A stretch of DNA of 64,000 nt from Colwellia piezophila ATCC BAA-637. Its GTDB lineage: Bacteria > Pseudomonadota > Gammaproteobacteria > Enterobacterales > Alteromonadaceae. Position numbers and translations under genes: made by a program. Of this stretch, positions 10,578 through 20,177 are shown piece after piece; position 1 is the first letter of the stretch; every line of letters begins with the position of its first letter. The notes beneath the pieces were generated by a model. The model was not told where the DNA came from, did not search any database, and was given only the letters and a program-made list of their open reading frames with translations. The stretch covers positions 1 to 64,000 of the forward strand of contig NZ_KB905165.1 in assembly GCF_000378625.1 (NCBI RefSeq), in the 5' to 3' direction.

Positions 10578-10649
10578 ATGAAAGTACCGATGAAGTTTTT
10601 ATATTTAAGTTTATTTGTATTCTTTGCTATTACATCAAAGCCGTTATGA
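10578..10649 (+). CDS. Tiny hydrophobic leader-like peptide (23 aa)
   Basis: A 23-codon frame with a perfect ribosome site, AGGAGG at 10565-10570, seven bases before the ATG. The product is a lysine start plus a hydrophobic core (FLYLSLFVFFAIT), resembling a signal peptide or a small membrane peptide. Its TGA overlaps the ATG of a 33-codon frame. Either the two are translationally coupled, or one base was lost from a single small secreted protein of about 56 residues. No family is recognised. Confidence 0.45.
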   Translation: MKVPMKFLYLSLFVFFAITSKPL

Positions 10650-10747
10650 ACAGCCAAGAAAATACTAACCCTATAAACGAAACACCTGAGTTATTAACAG
10701 ATGCAGTTAATGAACTTGTTGATGCACTAGTTGTTGAAAAAAAGTAG
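10646..10747 (+). CDS. Small acidic peptide (33 aa) overlapping the leader ORF
   Basis: The start codon overlaps the stop of the preceding 23-codon frame (ATGA). The sequence is polar and acidic, MNSQENTNPINETPELLTDA followed by an amphipathic helix-like end. It has no ribosome site of its own apart from the coupling. It would read naturally as the mature part of an exported peptide if joined in frame to the leader upstream. Function unknown. Confidence 0.35.
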   Translation: MNSQENTNPINETPELLTDAVNELVDALVVEKK

Positions 10748-10973
10748 CTATATGTATCGGTGTTTTGTCAGGTTTACCTAAAATAATGCCTAGAATAAAA
10801 CTCATTTTTTATTCTCAATGTTATAAGTCATTTTTCAATGGCGTTGAACAAAGACTTTTTAATTTTATGACTACTATTGCTATTTTTGTTGATTAACTGG
10901 ATAAAAACCAAGTCCCTGCATAAACTTGCAAGCAACGTTATGATATATCATGATTTAACTTTTAGGTGGCGTA

Positions 10974-11330
10974 ATGAGCGTAACAATCTTAGTGGTTGAT
11001 GACAGTTTAGTTTCACGGATGATGATAAAAAATATTTTAGAAATCCATGCACAGGGGGCTGATATTATAGAAGCAGGCAATGGTGAGCAAGCACTCGATA
11101 AAGTAGCTCAAGGTAAGGTTATTGATGTAGCTTTTATTGATTACAATATGCCTGGCATGACCGGACTTGAGTTAATCAGTGCATTGGCTGCCAAGCTGAC
11201 CATTCCAAAAGTAGCCTTATTGACAGCAAATATTCAAGATGAGATCAAAGCTCAGGCATTAGCTGCGGGGGTGACATTTATGAATAAGCCCTTTGATGAA
11301 GAGGCCATCGCAAATTTTTTACATAACTAG
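10974..11330 (+). CDS. Stand-alone CheY-like receiver protein
   Basis: A 118-residue receiver domain with no output domain. All phosphorylation residues are present: acidic pair D9-D10, phospho-acceptor D56 (FIDYNMPG), T84 and K105 (MNKPF). AGGTGG precedes the ATG. It is the first gene of a three-gene operon: the CheC-like phosphatase begins 30 bases later, followed by a hybrid histidine kinase. It probably signals by binding a partner protein. No flagellar or chemoreceptor genes are near, so a motility role is not implied. Confidence 0.93.
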   Translation: MSVTILVVDDSLVSRMMIKNILEIHAQGADIIEAGNGEQALDKVAQGKVIDVAFIDYNMPGMTGLELISALAAKLTIPKVALLTANIQDEIKAQALAAGVTFMNKPFDEEAIANFLHN

Positions 11331-11360
11331 CCGTTCGAGTCATTAACGAGTAACTATTAT

Positions 11361-11984
11361 ATGCCAGATAAATTGACCCCACTTGAAATAGATGCCCTAA
11401 CGGAAATTTTTAATATTGGTATTGGCCGAGCTGCTAATTCTTTGAATAAAATGGTTTCACAAACGGTTGACTTAACCATTCCTGAAATTGACATATTGCC
11501 TAATAAACAGGCTAAACAGAAACTTGATTTCGATATTGCTATGGAGATCAGTGCTGTTACTCAACGATTTTCCGGGGACTTTAAGGGGCAAGCTTTATTA
11601 ATGTTTAGTAAAGAGAATGGCTTGCAACTTGTTAAATTGTTACTTGGTAATAAAATACCCATTGAAGACCTATCTGAATTAGAACAAGACTCATTAGTTG
11701 AAATCGGTAATGTTATTTTAAATGCTTGTTTTGGTACCGTGATCAATTTTTTGCAAGCGTCCATTTCAATTGAAATGCCAGAGTTTATTCAAGGTAACCT
11801 AAATGAGATTTTTACTTATAGTAGTGAGTATGATTGGTCACTGTATATTAGGGTGAAATTTTCTTTACCCAGTGAAAATATTGAGGGTCATATATCCTTC
11901 ATCATGGATATTACTTCACTAGAAGTTTTTCAAGAATCAGTGCGGAAATTTGTTTTTGGAATCACCAATCCTACTCCGAGTTAA
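11361..11984 (+). CDS. CheC-type receiver phosphatase
   Basis: Predicted to remove phosphate from a receiver domain. The CheC/FliY/CheX active-site pattern D/S-x3-E-x2-N-x22-P occurs twice with exact spacing: D11, E15, N18, P41, and D110, E114, N117, P140. Two intact sites are typical of CheC-class enzymes. Length is 207 residues with no signal peptide. It sits between the stand-alone receiver (30 bases upstream) and the hybrid kinase (start 9 bases downstream), so the receiver protein, or the kinase's own receiver, is its likely substrate. Activity is inferred from the motif and context. Confidence 0.88.
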   Translation: MPDKLTPLEIDALTEIFNIGIGRAANSLNKMVSQTVDLTIPEIDILPNKQAKQKLDFDIAMEISAVTQRFSGDFKGQALLMFSKENGLQLVKLLLGNKIPIEDLSELEQDSLVEIGNVILNACFGTVINFLQASISIEMPEFIQGNLNEIFTYSSEYDWSLYIRVKFSLPSENIEGHISFIMDITSLEVFQESVRKFVFGITNPTPS

Positions 11985-11993
11985 GGTGATGGT

Positions 11994-14048
11994 ATGGAAA
12001 ATTTAACCAATGACATTCTTTATGCTTCTTTAAATCAACTTTCTGTCGGTATTATTATTATTGATAAAGAGCAAAGGGTAGTCTTCTTTAACCAATGGTT
12101 AAGTGATTATTCAGGTAAGGCATTAGGTGATCATGAAGGTAAATATATAGGGGCAGTATTCAAACAATATCAAGACTCTCGGTTGAGGGATGCCTGTGAA
12201 TCTGCATTGACCTTGGGTTTACCAGCACTATTATCACATACCTTTAATCCTACCCCTTTACCCCTTTATCAAAAAAACTTCTTTGGCGATGAAAAATACT
12301 TAATTCAACAACAAATTAGTGTCAAAAGGATTGCTGTTGAGTCGTTAAGTCCTCTTTGCCAAATAGTCATTGATAATGTCACCAATATGGTTAAAAAGGA
12401 GCAGACGTTAAAAAACCTAGCGGATGAAAATAAAGTTCAACAACAAAAGGCTGAAGTAGCAAACCGCTCAAAATCTCAGTTTCTTGCCAATATGAGCCAC
12501 GAAATTAGAACGCCCATTAATGGTGTGTTAGGCATGCTAACTTTGTTAGCGGATACTCAGTTAAGTAGAACGCAACAACACTTTTCAAAACTTGCTAAGG
12601 TTAGCGCTGAAACCTTATTACATCTTATTAACGATATATTAGACTTTTCCAAAATAGAAGCGGGAAAACTTGAAATTGAAAAAGTAGTCTTTAACCTACC
12701 TGACTGCATAGTTGAAACAGTGCAAGCTATGTCAATTAAAGCACAGCACAAAGGTATAGAAGTTGTTATTGATACCTCAGCTTTACTCGCAGGTTTTGTT
12801 GTTGGTGACCCTAGCCGATTAAAACAAATAATGACTAATTTACTCAGTAATGCCATCAAATTCACCAACCAAGGTGAAATCATTATCACGGTTACCACGC
12901 AGGAGCAAAGTTCAGCAGTAATTAAGCTAGTGGTCGTTATTGCCGATACGGGCATAGGTATTGCCGCGACAAAATGCGATTCTCTTTTTAATGCTTTTAC
13001 CCAAGCTGACGCTTCTACCACGAGAGAATACGGTGGAACTGGCTTGGGACTGACTATCGTTAAGCAATTATGTCAATTGATGGGCGGGAATATAAGCGTT
13101 AACAGTCAACTGGGGCAGGGTAGCCAATTTACCTTTCATTTAAACTTGGCTAAGAGTGAAAAAGCAATAACACCTTTTAAACGTTTTACCGAAAAATCAA
13201 TCTTATTAATTGAAAGCAATGCAACTAGTAGTAGAAGCATTAGTAGACAATTACAGTTATGGGGGCTTAATGTTGTTATGAAAATAACAGCCGATGGCGT
13301 AATCGCCGTAGGTGATGAAATTGAGAGTAATGATTTTTCTGTCATTATCCTTGATAGCAAATTAGATAAAGCAGTACTTGATAATATTGCTAATTTATTG
13401 CTGATAAATAATAAACTAAAATCCGAAATCGTACCTATCATTTTTATGACACCGATGGATGATCGCAGTACTGAAAAAAACAGCGAGCTTTTGGCATTGA
13501 GCAATGATGGCAATATTTATCAGCTAGCTAAACCTATTAGCGCTGCAAAGCTTTATCAAGTTCTAACAAGCGCTTTCTCTACTGAGAGTACCGAACCAGA
13601 GCAGAGCTTGTCACATCGAACACCTGAAAAATATCTAATAACGAATAACATCGATAAACAAGCAAGAATTCTATTGGTTGAAGACAATAGAATTAATCAA
13701 GAAGTTGCCTTAGGTTTATTACGTCGGATGGGTCACAGTGCTGATGTCGCAATTAATGGCGTACATGCGTTAAAGCTGATATTACAGCGACAATTTTCGG
13801 AGCCCTATCAGTTGGTTTTAATGGATTGCCAAATGCCTGGAATGGACGGATATCAAGCAACACAAGCCATTCGCACTGATGATAGATATCAGCGAGTCAA
13901 TCAGGTGGGTATCATAGCCATGACAGCTAATACCATGAGCGGAGATCAGCAAAAATGCTTAGATGCAGGAATGAATGATTATTTAGCTAAACCAATTAAC
14001 CCGCAATTACTGGCAGAAAAAGTAGCATTTTGGCTAGCTAAGGCGTAG
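11994..14048 (+). CDS. Hybrid histidine kinase (PAS-HisKA-HATPase-REC-REC)
   Basis: Sensor kinase of 684 residues without obvious membrane segments, so it probably senses a cytoplasmic signal. A PAS-like domain spans about 10-130. A coiled linker leads to the phospho-histidine H169 ([10 protein letters not shown]), followed by the ATPase with N, G1 and G2 boxes ([16 protein letters not shown]). A first receiver (about 400-530) is degenerate: the acidic pair is IES, although an aspartate is kept in VIILDSKLD. The second receiver (about 557-680) is complete, with E563-D564 and phospho-acceptor D611. There is no HPt or DNA-binding domain. AAGGTGAT precedes the ATG. Third gene of the operon. Confidence 0.94.
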   Translation: MENLTNDILYASLNQLSVGIIIIDKEQRVVFFNQWLSDYSGKALGDHEGKYIGAVFKQYQDSRLRDACESALTLGLPALLSHTFNPTPLPLYQKNFFGDEKYLIQQQISVKRIAVESLSPLCQIVIDNVTNMVKKEQTLKNLADENKVQQQKAEVANRSKSQFLANMSHEIRTPINGVLGMLTLLADTQLSRTQQHFSKLAKVSAETLLHLINDILDFSKIEAGKLEIEKVVFNLPDCIVETVQAMSIKAQHKGIEVVIDTSALLAGFVVGDPSRLKQIMTNLLSNAIKFTNQGEIIITVTTQEQSSAVIKLVVVIADTGIGIAATKCDSLFNAFTQADASTTREYGGTGLGLTIVKQLCQLMGGNISVNSQLGQGSQFTFHLNLAKSEKAITPFKRFTEKSILLIESNATSSRSISRQLQLWGLNVVMKITADGVIAVGDEIESNDFSVIILDSKLDKAVLDNIANLLLINNKLKSEIVPIIFMTPMDDRSTEKNSELLALSNDGNIYQLAKPISAAKLYQVLTSAFSTESTEPEQSLSHRTPEKYLITNNIDKQARILLVEDNRINQEVALGLLRRMGHSADVAINGVHALKLILQRQFSEPYQLVLMDCQMPGMDGYQATQAIRTDDRYQRVNQVGIIAMTANTMSGDQQKCLDAGMNDYLAKPINPQLLAEKVAFWLAKA

Positions 14049-14405
14049 ATAACCTATATACCCGTTACCAATCAAAGTGCAGGGTTTCAGTGGGAATTAA
14101 AATGGCTTTAGGCAAGGAGAATCATTTAAGCATAGTCATTACTATGGTTTGATCATTTAACGCGGTATAAAGTCATTTTAAACCCATCGAAGAAGCGTTT
14201 GATCAACATCACTTCATCGTTGCTGTAACTCATAATGACGCTGCACGGATGCAGCTTATTAGAGAATGCAGGAGCATATTCTCCTGAACAACCATTATTT
14301 CATCACAGCGCCTTGAATTGAAATTGCTCAAGCACTCTGAAACATGCCTCTTGAATGGTCACGGGTATATTTGTGATTATCTACGCCTCAATCGCTTATT
14401 TAAAC
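14049..14405. other. Intergenic region with two consecutive hairpins
   Basis: 357 bases between the converging hybrid kinase and ygiQ genes. A hairpin GCTGCACGGATGCAGC is at 14240-14255, then CAGGAGCATATTCTCCTG at 14269-14286. The second motif recurs almost exactly at 4322-4339. Neither hairpin has a strong T-run, so neither is a clear terminator. No gene is seen. Confidence 0.45.
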
Positions 14406-16709
14406 TTATTTAGGGTTTTTTCTATCGCTAAACTGATTATCTGAAAAGCGGGTTAAACCTTTTTTGTGCGTTGGCGTTCTCTTACCTTTTCCATTACTTT
14501 GTCCCGGTTTAGAACGGTTTTGACCCGGGCTACTTTTAAAGCCTTGCGAGTTATTCTTACCTTGTCTGTTTCTATTGGCTAAATTCTGCTCGTTACGGGT
14601 TTCTCTAGGGACTAAACAGGTTGGCGCAGAGCCAATAAGCTTGGTTAAACCCAGCTTAGTTAGTGCTTGACGAATTTGTGGCCAGTTTAGGGGATCATGA
14701 TAACGCAGTATAGCTTTGTGTAAGCGTCGTTGAATGGTGCCTTTGGGTACGGTTATTCGGCCATCTTCCTTCGCTAAGTTTTTGGTCGTCACGTTACGTA
14801 AAGAGTTCAACTCGGTATGGTATAAGGTGGTGGCGTTGGCTAATGGTGATGGATAAAAATTTTGCACCTGATCTAATTTAAAATCATTTTCTTTCAGCCA
14901 CAAGGCTAAATTAACCATATCTCTATCCGTGGTGCCTGGATGAGCAGAAATAAAGTAAGGGATCAAATATTGCTTTTTACCGGCAAGTTTAGAGTAATGA
15001 TCGAACAATTCTTTAAATTTATCATAGCTACCCATGCCTGGTTTCATCATCTTATCAAGCGGTCCTTGCTCGGTATGCTCAGGAGCAATTTTTAAATAAC
15101 CGCCAACATGATGGGTTGCTAATTCTTGAATATATTCAGGGTGCTCTATGGCTAAATCGTAACGAACACCCGAAGCGATTAATACTTTTTTAATGCCTTT
15201 AACTTTACGCGCTTTACGGTAAAGTTCGATGGTGGGTGTATGATCGGTATCTAAGTGGCCACAAATAGTCGGCCAAACACAAGACGGTTTACGACAAGTG
15301 GCTTCGGCTTTTTCACTTTTACAATTGAGCTGATACATATTAGCCGTTGGGCCACCAAGATCGGATATCACGCCAGTAAAGCCTGGGACCTTTTCTCTGA
15401 TATCTTCTATTTCTTTAATAATAGATTCATGGGAGCGACTTTGAATAATACGGCCTTCATGCTCGGTAATTGAGCAGAAAGTACAACCACCAAAACAACC
15501 GCGCATGATATTAACCGATGTTTTTATCATGTCGTATGCTGGGATCTTGGCTTTACCATAACTTGGGTGGGGTACTCGCTTATATTCAAGATCAAATACG
15601 CCATCCATTTCCGCTGTTGAAAGCGGTTTCGCCGGTGGGTTTAACCAAATAAGTCGTGTGCCATGGCTCTGTACTAACGGCTTAGCGGAAGTAGGGTTAA
15701 CTTCTTGATGAAAAATACGTGAAGCATGCGCATACAAAACCTTATTCTCTTTTACCTGCTCAAAGGTCGGTAAATTAATATAAGTGGTTTCCCAAGGTTT
15801 AGCTTTCTTTTCCCAGGTTTTATTACGGTAGTCAGCCATTACAATTGGCTGAGCCGTTTTGGTAACGTCTTTAGCTAAATTTTCCGCAGCCGACTGTGCT
15901 TCGTTATCACTACAGCTTTCTGGGGTAATTTCAGTGTAAGGGCTAAGGATGGCGTCAATTTTACCCGGTCGGTCAATATCACGGGAGTCTATGCCTTTCC
16001 AACCTGGTAATGGCTGATTGGTTAAGAAAGCACTACCGCGTACATCGGTGATGTTTTTAACATCTTCACCACGGGCAATACGGTGAGCAATTTCAACTAA
16101 TGGCCGCTCTGCATTACCAAAGACTAATAAATCTGCTTTTGAGTCAAACAATACCGAGCGACGCACTTTATCTGACCAATAGTCATAGTGGGCTACTCGG
16201 CGTAAACTGGCTTCAATACCGCCAATAATTACCGGCACACCTTTAAACGCTTCTTTACAACGTTGAGTATAAGCTGTTACTGCGCGATCAGGACGTTTAC
16301 CGCCTTCATCATTCGGCGTATAGGCATCATCATGACGCATTCTACGCTCTGCGGTATATCGGTTAATCATGGAATCCATATTACCGGCAGTCACGCCAAA
16401 AAATAAATTAGGCTTGCCTAATTCCATAAAGGCATCTTTTGAATGCCATGCAGGCTGCGCGATTATGCCAACTCTAAAACCTTGGGCTTCAAGCATACGA
16501 CCAATAATAGCCATACCAAAGCTTGGATGATCAACATAAGCGTCACCGGTGACAATTATTATGTCGCAACTGTCCCAGCCTAACACGTCCATTTCTTTGC
16601 GTGTCATAGGTAAAAATGGTGCGGTGCCGTAGCACTCAGCCCAGTACTTTGGATAATCAAATAATCCTTGCTGTGGTTTCGAAATTATTTGTTTTTTAAC
16701 TGAAGCCAT
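14406..16709 (-). CDS. ygiQ: YgiQ family radical SAM protein
   Basis: Large radical S-adenosylmethionine protein (767 residues) of unknown reaction. The [4Fe-4S]-binding CX3CX2C motif is C405, C409 and C412 (GCFGGCTFC). The N-terminal region (about 1-340) matches the YgiQ N-terminal domain, with the start-proximal motif [20 protein letters not shown] approximated here as [16 protein letters not shown]. The C-terminus (about 690-767) is a basic, Asn/Gln/Lys-rich disordered tail. It is transcribed alone and converges on the hybrid kinase operon. The family is certain; the substrate is not known. Confidence 0.95.
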   Translation of the reverse strand: MASVKKQIISKPQQGLFDYPKYWAECYGTAPFLPMTRKEMDVLGWDSCDIIIVTGDAYVDHPSFGMAIIGRMLEAQGFRVGIIAQPAWHSKDAFMELGKPNLFFGVTAGNMDSMINRYTAERRMRHDDAYTPNDEGGKRPDRAVTAYTQRCKEAFKGVPVIIGGIEASLRRVAHYDYWSDKVRRSVLFDSKADLLVFGNAERPLVEIAHRIARGEDVKNITDVRGSAFLTNQPLPGWKGIDSRDIDRPGKIDAILSPYTEITPESCSDNEAQSAAENLAKDVTKTAQPIVMADYRNKTWEKKAKPWETTYINLPTFEQVKENKVLYAHASRIFHQEVNPTSAKPLVQSHGTRLIWLNPPAKPLSTAEMDGVFDLEYKRVPHPSYGKAKIPAYDMIKTSVNIMRGCFGGCTFCSITEHEGRIIQSRSHESIIKEIEDIREKVPGFTGVISDLGGPTANMYQLNCKSEKAEATCRKPSCVWPTICGHLDTDHTPTIELYRKARKVKGIKKVLIASGVRYDLAIEHPEYIQELATHHVGGYLKIAPEHTEQGPLDKMMKPGMGSYDKFKELFDHYSKLAGKKQYLIPYFISAHPGTTDRDMVNLALWLKENDFKLDQVQNFYPSPLANATTLYHTELNSLRNVTTKNLAKEDGRITVPKGTIQRRLHKAILRYHDPLNWPQIRQALTKLGLTKLIGSAPTCLVPRETRNEQNLANRNRQGKNNSQGFKSSPGQNRSKPGQSNGKGKRTPTHKKGLTRFSDNQFSDRKNPK

Positions 16710-17066
16710 ATCACCATTCCCATTGGGGTTAACCGATTATAAATTACTATGTCACTAAATGACTGTGCCGCACTCTGTACTGCGACCTGTACCGCGAAAA
16801 TAGCGGGCGCCGGATTATAGCAGAAATTTTAAAATAATCCCAAATATATCTGTATGTTTTTCGTACAGCGGGCGCGATAAATATTTAGAAAAACAAGATT
16901 GTATAATGTTTACAATATTGGTCACATTTGCTCTAATCGTTTGCTCGCATCACGATATTAACGTGATGCGAGCAAACCGGGTAGTATGAAAAAAAACAAA
17001 GCTATCAACAAAGTAATTCAAAAAACAAAAAATAATAAACAATGTTATTCCATTTTAGAGGAAGCT
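16710..17066. other. Divergent intergenic region and DUF885 gene leader
   Basis: Lies between divergent ygiQ and the DUF885 gene, so promoters for both must be here. The outstanding feature is a perfect hairpin at 16939-16977 (listed separately). Reading upstream from 17067 the frame stays open to 16986, but that stretch is lysine- and asparagine-rich without the family N-terminus, so it is probably untranslated leader. Confidence 0.5.
16939..16977. other. Perfect 16-bp-stem hairpin in gene leader
   Basis: GTTTGCTCGCATCACG pairs perfectly with its reverse complement at 16962-16977 across a 7-base loop (ATATTAA). There is no T-run on either side, so it is not a simple terminator. It stands about 90 bases before the start of the DUF885 lipoprotein gene. 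Confidence 0.8.
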
Positions 17067-18965
17067 ATGAATAAGAATTTAAAAAACAGCCTGTTGGCTA
17101 GCGCTATTGTCGCAGCTCTTGGCTTGAGTGCCTGTGATAATAAGGGTAATACTGTAGCGGTTAATGACACCTCGCCAACACAAAAATCAACCGAAAGAAC
17201 GTCAATTCACGATGCAGAGCAAGAATTAATCGCGCTCTACTTACAAGCTAAGCAAAGTCTTTTTAAGCAACGAGCTTTATCAGCAACCATGTATGGTTTA
17301 ACAGAGCAAGATGTAGGTCACGTTGTTAGTGACAAGATGGAGCTGTTCAGCCCTGCTAATGAAAAGCAGCTCAGAGCAGAGTTATTATCAATATCCAATA
17401 AAATTGCAAATATCAAACTAGATGGTGCCGATATCACCACTAAAAATAATCAGCAAGTGATGGCTGGGTTAACGCGATATTTTGCCGGAGAGCCAAACTT
17501 TAACATTGGCTATATTGATACTTGGATGGGACTATCCCCTTTTATGGTCAATCAAATCAATGGTCCTTTAATTGATATTCCACGCATAATGCAAAACGAC
17601 CAACCCATAACAAACGAGCAAGAAGCATTAGCCTATATAGCGCGCTTGGGACAATTTGATAAACTTGCTGCCAGCATTATTGAAAAACAAGCCTTTGATG
17701 CCGCACAAAATTGGTTACCACCAACAGTGACTCTGCAAGGGGCAATTAAATACCTTAAAGGGTTTACCCAAGTAGCTGCAGAACAGCATAGTTTTGTAAA
17801 AGTTTTTAGTGATAAAATTGCCAAGATAGCTGCCCTTGATGCCAAACAAAAGCAAATATTAGTAGAGCAAGTCATTACCCAGGTGAGTGAGGTGGTTTAC
17901 CCCGCGTTTAAATCGGTAGCCAAGGCTAGCGAAAGATTATTACCTAAATCTCGAAGTGAATCTGGTATATGGGCACAGCCAAAAGGTAGCGCTTATTATA
18001 AAGATGCTATCAAGCAACTGGGTGATAGTGAATTAACTCCGAGTCAAATTCACCAAATTGGTTTAGATGAAGTGGCGCGTATTAGCCTGGTGATGAATAA
18101 GATACTGCAAGAGCAAGGATACAAAGACGGTACTGTTGGTGAGCGCATGGTAGCGTTAAACGAAGAACCACGTTTTTTATATGAAGATTCTAAAGCCGGA
18201 CGTGAGGAGTTGTTGAGTGATATAAATGGTTATATTACTGATATGACAATAAAAATGGCGCCGGTATTTAAAACCACGCCAAGCTATCAAGTTGAAGTCA
18301 AAGCATTCCCTGTTGAAGTTCAAGAGGGTGCGCCAGGTGGCCAATATACTTCTCCAGCGGTTGATGGCAGTAAACCCGGTATTTATTGGATTAATTTACG
18401 TGATATGAAAGCTAACCCTAAGTTTGGCTTGAAAACGCTAACCTATCACGAAGCTAACCCAGGTCACCATTGGCAGATCGCCTTAAACTTAGATCAAGCT
18501 GAGTTACCTTTCTTACGTAGAATAGCCCCTTACAATGCTTATACCGAAGGTTGGGCCTTATACAGTGAACAAGTTGCTTATGAGTTAGGCATGTATGAAA
18601 ATGATCCCTTTGGCAACTTGGGTCGCTTACAAGCAGAACTCTTTAGAGCGGTACGTTTGGTTGTTGATACGGGACTGCATGACAAACGCTGGACACGCGA
18701 GCAAGCCATTAGTTATATGGCAGAGCAAACGGGCACGGCTGAGTCCGATGTTATTGCTGAGATTGAACGTTACATGGCATGGCCTGGTCAGGCGTTAGGT
18801 TACAAATTAGGTATGTTAAAAATATTAAGCTTACGTGCGCAAGCTCAGCAGCGTTTAGGCGATAACTTTGATTTAGCTGAGTTTCATGATGTTGTGCTGT
18901 TAAATGGTGCAGTACCTATGGCGGTATTATCACGTAACGTAAACTATTGGTTAGATAGTAAGTGA
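17067..18965 (+). CDS. DUF885 family lipoprotein, predicted zinc peptidase-like
   Basis: Membrane-anchored envelope protein of 632 residues. I chose ATG 17067 because AGAGGA stands just upstream and the product then starts with a lipoprotein signal peptide: MNKNLKNSLLASAIVAALG then LSAC, with the lipid-bearing cysteine. The DUF885 motif HEANPGHH is at 461-468; this HExxxGHH pattern is thought to bind a metal, and the family is considered peptidase-like. A conserved EGWALYSEQ segment follows. Full family length, single-gene unit, with a terminator downstream. Substrate unknown. Confidence 0.9.
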   Translation: MNKNLKNSLLASAIVAALGLSACDNKGNTVAVNDTSPTQKSTERTSIHDAEQELIALYLQAKQSLFKQRALSATMYGLTEQDVGHVVSDKMELFSPANEKQLRAELLSISNKIANIKLDGADITTKNNQQVMAGLTRYFAGEPNFNIGYIDTWMGLSPFMVNQINGPLIDIPRIMQNDQPITNEQEALAYIARLGQFDKLAASIIEKQAFDAAQNWLPPTVTLQGAIKYLKGFTQVAAEQHSFVKVFSDKIAKIAALDAKQKQILVEQVITQVSEVVYPAFKSVAKASERLLPKSRSESGIWAQPKGSAYYKDAIKQLGDSELTPSQIHQIGLDEVARISLVMNKILQEQGYKDGTVGERMVALNEEPRFLYEDSKAGREELLSDINGYITDMTIKMAPVFKTTPSYQVEVKAFPVEVQEGAPGGQYTSPAVDGSKPGIYWINLRDMKANPKFGLKTLTYHEANPGHHWQIALNLDQAELPFLRRIAPYNAYTEGWALYSEQVAYELGMYENDPFGNLGRLQAELFRAVRLVVDTGLHDKRWTREQAISYMAEQTGTAESDVIAEIERYMAWPGQALGYKLGMLKILSLRAQAQQRLGDNFDLAEFHDVVLLNGAVPMAVLSRNVNYWLDSK

Positions 18966-19045
18966 TAAGGAATAGGTAGTAAGTAATCAATGAATTTATC
19001 AAACCGAGCAAAGTCCGTTGCAACAGTTTAGATAGTAAGTAATAT

Positions 19046-19090
19046 AAAGCCGTATTGATATTAGCGATGTTATTAACAATACGGCTTTTT
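19046..19090 (+). terminator. Rho-independent terminator after the DUF885 gene
   Basis: AAAGCCGTATTG and CAATACGGCTTTTT form a 12-bp stem around a 19-base loop and end in T residues. It stands between convergent genes. Confidence 0.85.
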
Positions 19091-19168
19091 ACTCAAAGCG
19101 ATTTAGCCGCTTTAGTGAGGCGACTTTAGTACCTACTTTAGTTGAGTACTTAAATTGAATACTTTAAA

Positions 19169-19660
19169 TTAGTGAATCGGCTGACTCTGTTCAGTCATTT
19201 CGTTTCTGCGATGATTTTTAAGTAGTACACAGTGTGTTTCTCCTAAACGAGCACTGCTACCGAGTGCAGAAATTTCATCTGCAGAAAAATAAGCATTTGA
19301 AAGAATAACAGCAGAGCAGTTACCCCGACATAAAACACTTTTTATTTGCTCTATATCTAGATGAGCAGACCTTTCATTCAGCAAATTATTCACTTTATTT
19401 TTCCCTTTAAAGCTCACACGAAGTACTTGTGAAACATCAATGCCATGTGTTTGGGCTAATTGTTCTAAAGATGACTCTTCAGGGTTAATAAACAACAGCC
19501 ACTTTTTTTCTTGCTTATATTGTTGGCAAATATCTACATAGTGCGACGATAACTCTTGATGGTTATCAACATTAGCTAACTTTAACCAAACCTGCTCTGC
19601 AAGGGGAGTGTTGCGGGCATTATTTATAGTGTTGGTGTTAAGTGTATCGGTCGGGTTCAT
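19169..19660 (-). CDS. sulA: SOS cell-division inhibitor SulA
   Basis: Inhibits FtsZ assembly and halts division after DNA damage. The 163-residue protein has the SulA layout and length (E. coli 169): an N-terminal variable part, a central EKKWLLFINPEES segment equivalent to the RecA-like strand region, VSFKGKNKVN, and a polar C-terminus. The ATG at 19660 is preceded by GAGGAAAA; the longer open frame to 19738 would run over the operator. A perfect LexA box lies 38 bases upstream, strongly supporting the call. It is a single-gene unit; no recA or lexA is in the window. Confidence 0.9.
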   Translation of the reverse strand: MNPTDTLNTNTINNARNTPLAEQVWLKLANVDNHQELSSHYVDICQQYKQEKKWLLFINPEESSLEQLAQTHGIDVSQVLRVSFKGKNKVNNLLNERSAHLDIEQIKSVLCRGNCSAVILSNAYFSADEISALGSSARLGETHCVLLKNHRRNEMTEQSQPIH

Positions 19661-19697
19661 CGTTTTTCCTCGCACTAAATAGTGATATATAACTATA

Positions 19698-19713
19698 CTG
19701 TATGTTTGTACAG
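19698..19713 (-). promoter_or_regulatory. LexA box (SOS operator) of sulA
   Basis: CTGTATGTTTGTACAG matches the gammaproteobacterial LexA consensus CTG-N10-CAG, and symmetry extends to TA on both sides (19696-19715). It sits 38 bases before the sulA start codon, where it would cover the promoter. Confidence 0.93.
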
Positions 19714-19913
19714 TATATGGTTTGTGGTGACTATTCAAGCACTATTTGTTATTTTTTGCACAGTTGTGCATCACTTGCTTTAAGCTGCGACCTTAATATA
19801 TCGGCTGGATTACGAGTGTAGTGTTTGCATAGTCTATTGCGGGCAGGGTTTATTTCGAAAATTATTAAGGCGCTTAACGAACTAAGAATACCAGCAAGCC
19901 GCGGGAACGTTTA

Positions 19914-20177
19914 ATACCATTTTGATTAAATTTCTTCCCTACTCAGAGCTACATTGGTGAGCTTAGAACAAACAAAATTTGTTAAACATAGTTATTCTAT
20001 ATTTCATTAATTTTGTGACGTTATCAGTTTATCAATGAGCTCCCAAGGGCGAGTTTAAAAGGCTTAAATGCGGCGTTATTAATTTTGACAAGGGAATAAC
20101 CATTCTCATCAATCAATGCCTTGCCTCTAAGCCTTTTAATTCTCGCTGAGTGGGAAAGAACTTAATCAAATTGGTAT
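19914..20177 (+). repeat. Structured dispersed repeat, copy B
   Basis: Second copy, between sulA and the DUF3108 gene. The outer arms pair within the copy (TTTGATTAA with TTAATCAAA). The inner arms are CATTGGT and ATCAATG. The tip ATAGTTATTCTAT is at 19988-20000. The right half has GGCGAGTTTAAAAGGCTTA pairing with TAAGCCTTTTAATTCTCGC. Same orientation as the other copies. The rest of 20178-20476 has only a weak hairpin (AAGTAAGCAT...ATGCTCACTT) and no gene. Confidence 0.82.

Noticed and set aside
10974..14048. Chemotaxis gene cluster
   Set aside because: No CheA-type P1 domain, CheW, methyl-accepting protein or flagellar gene nearby; only receiver, CheC and a HisKA-type hybrid kinase are present.
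16986..17066. Upstream start for the DUF885 lipoprotein
   Set aside because: It would put a lysine-rich stretch before the lipoprotein signal peptide; ATG 17067 has the ribosome site and gives a proper signal peptide.
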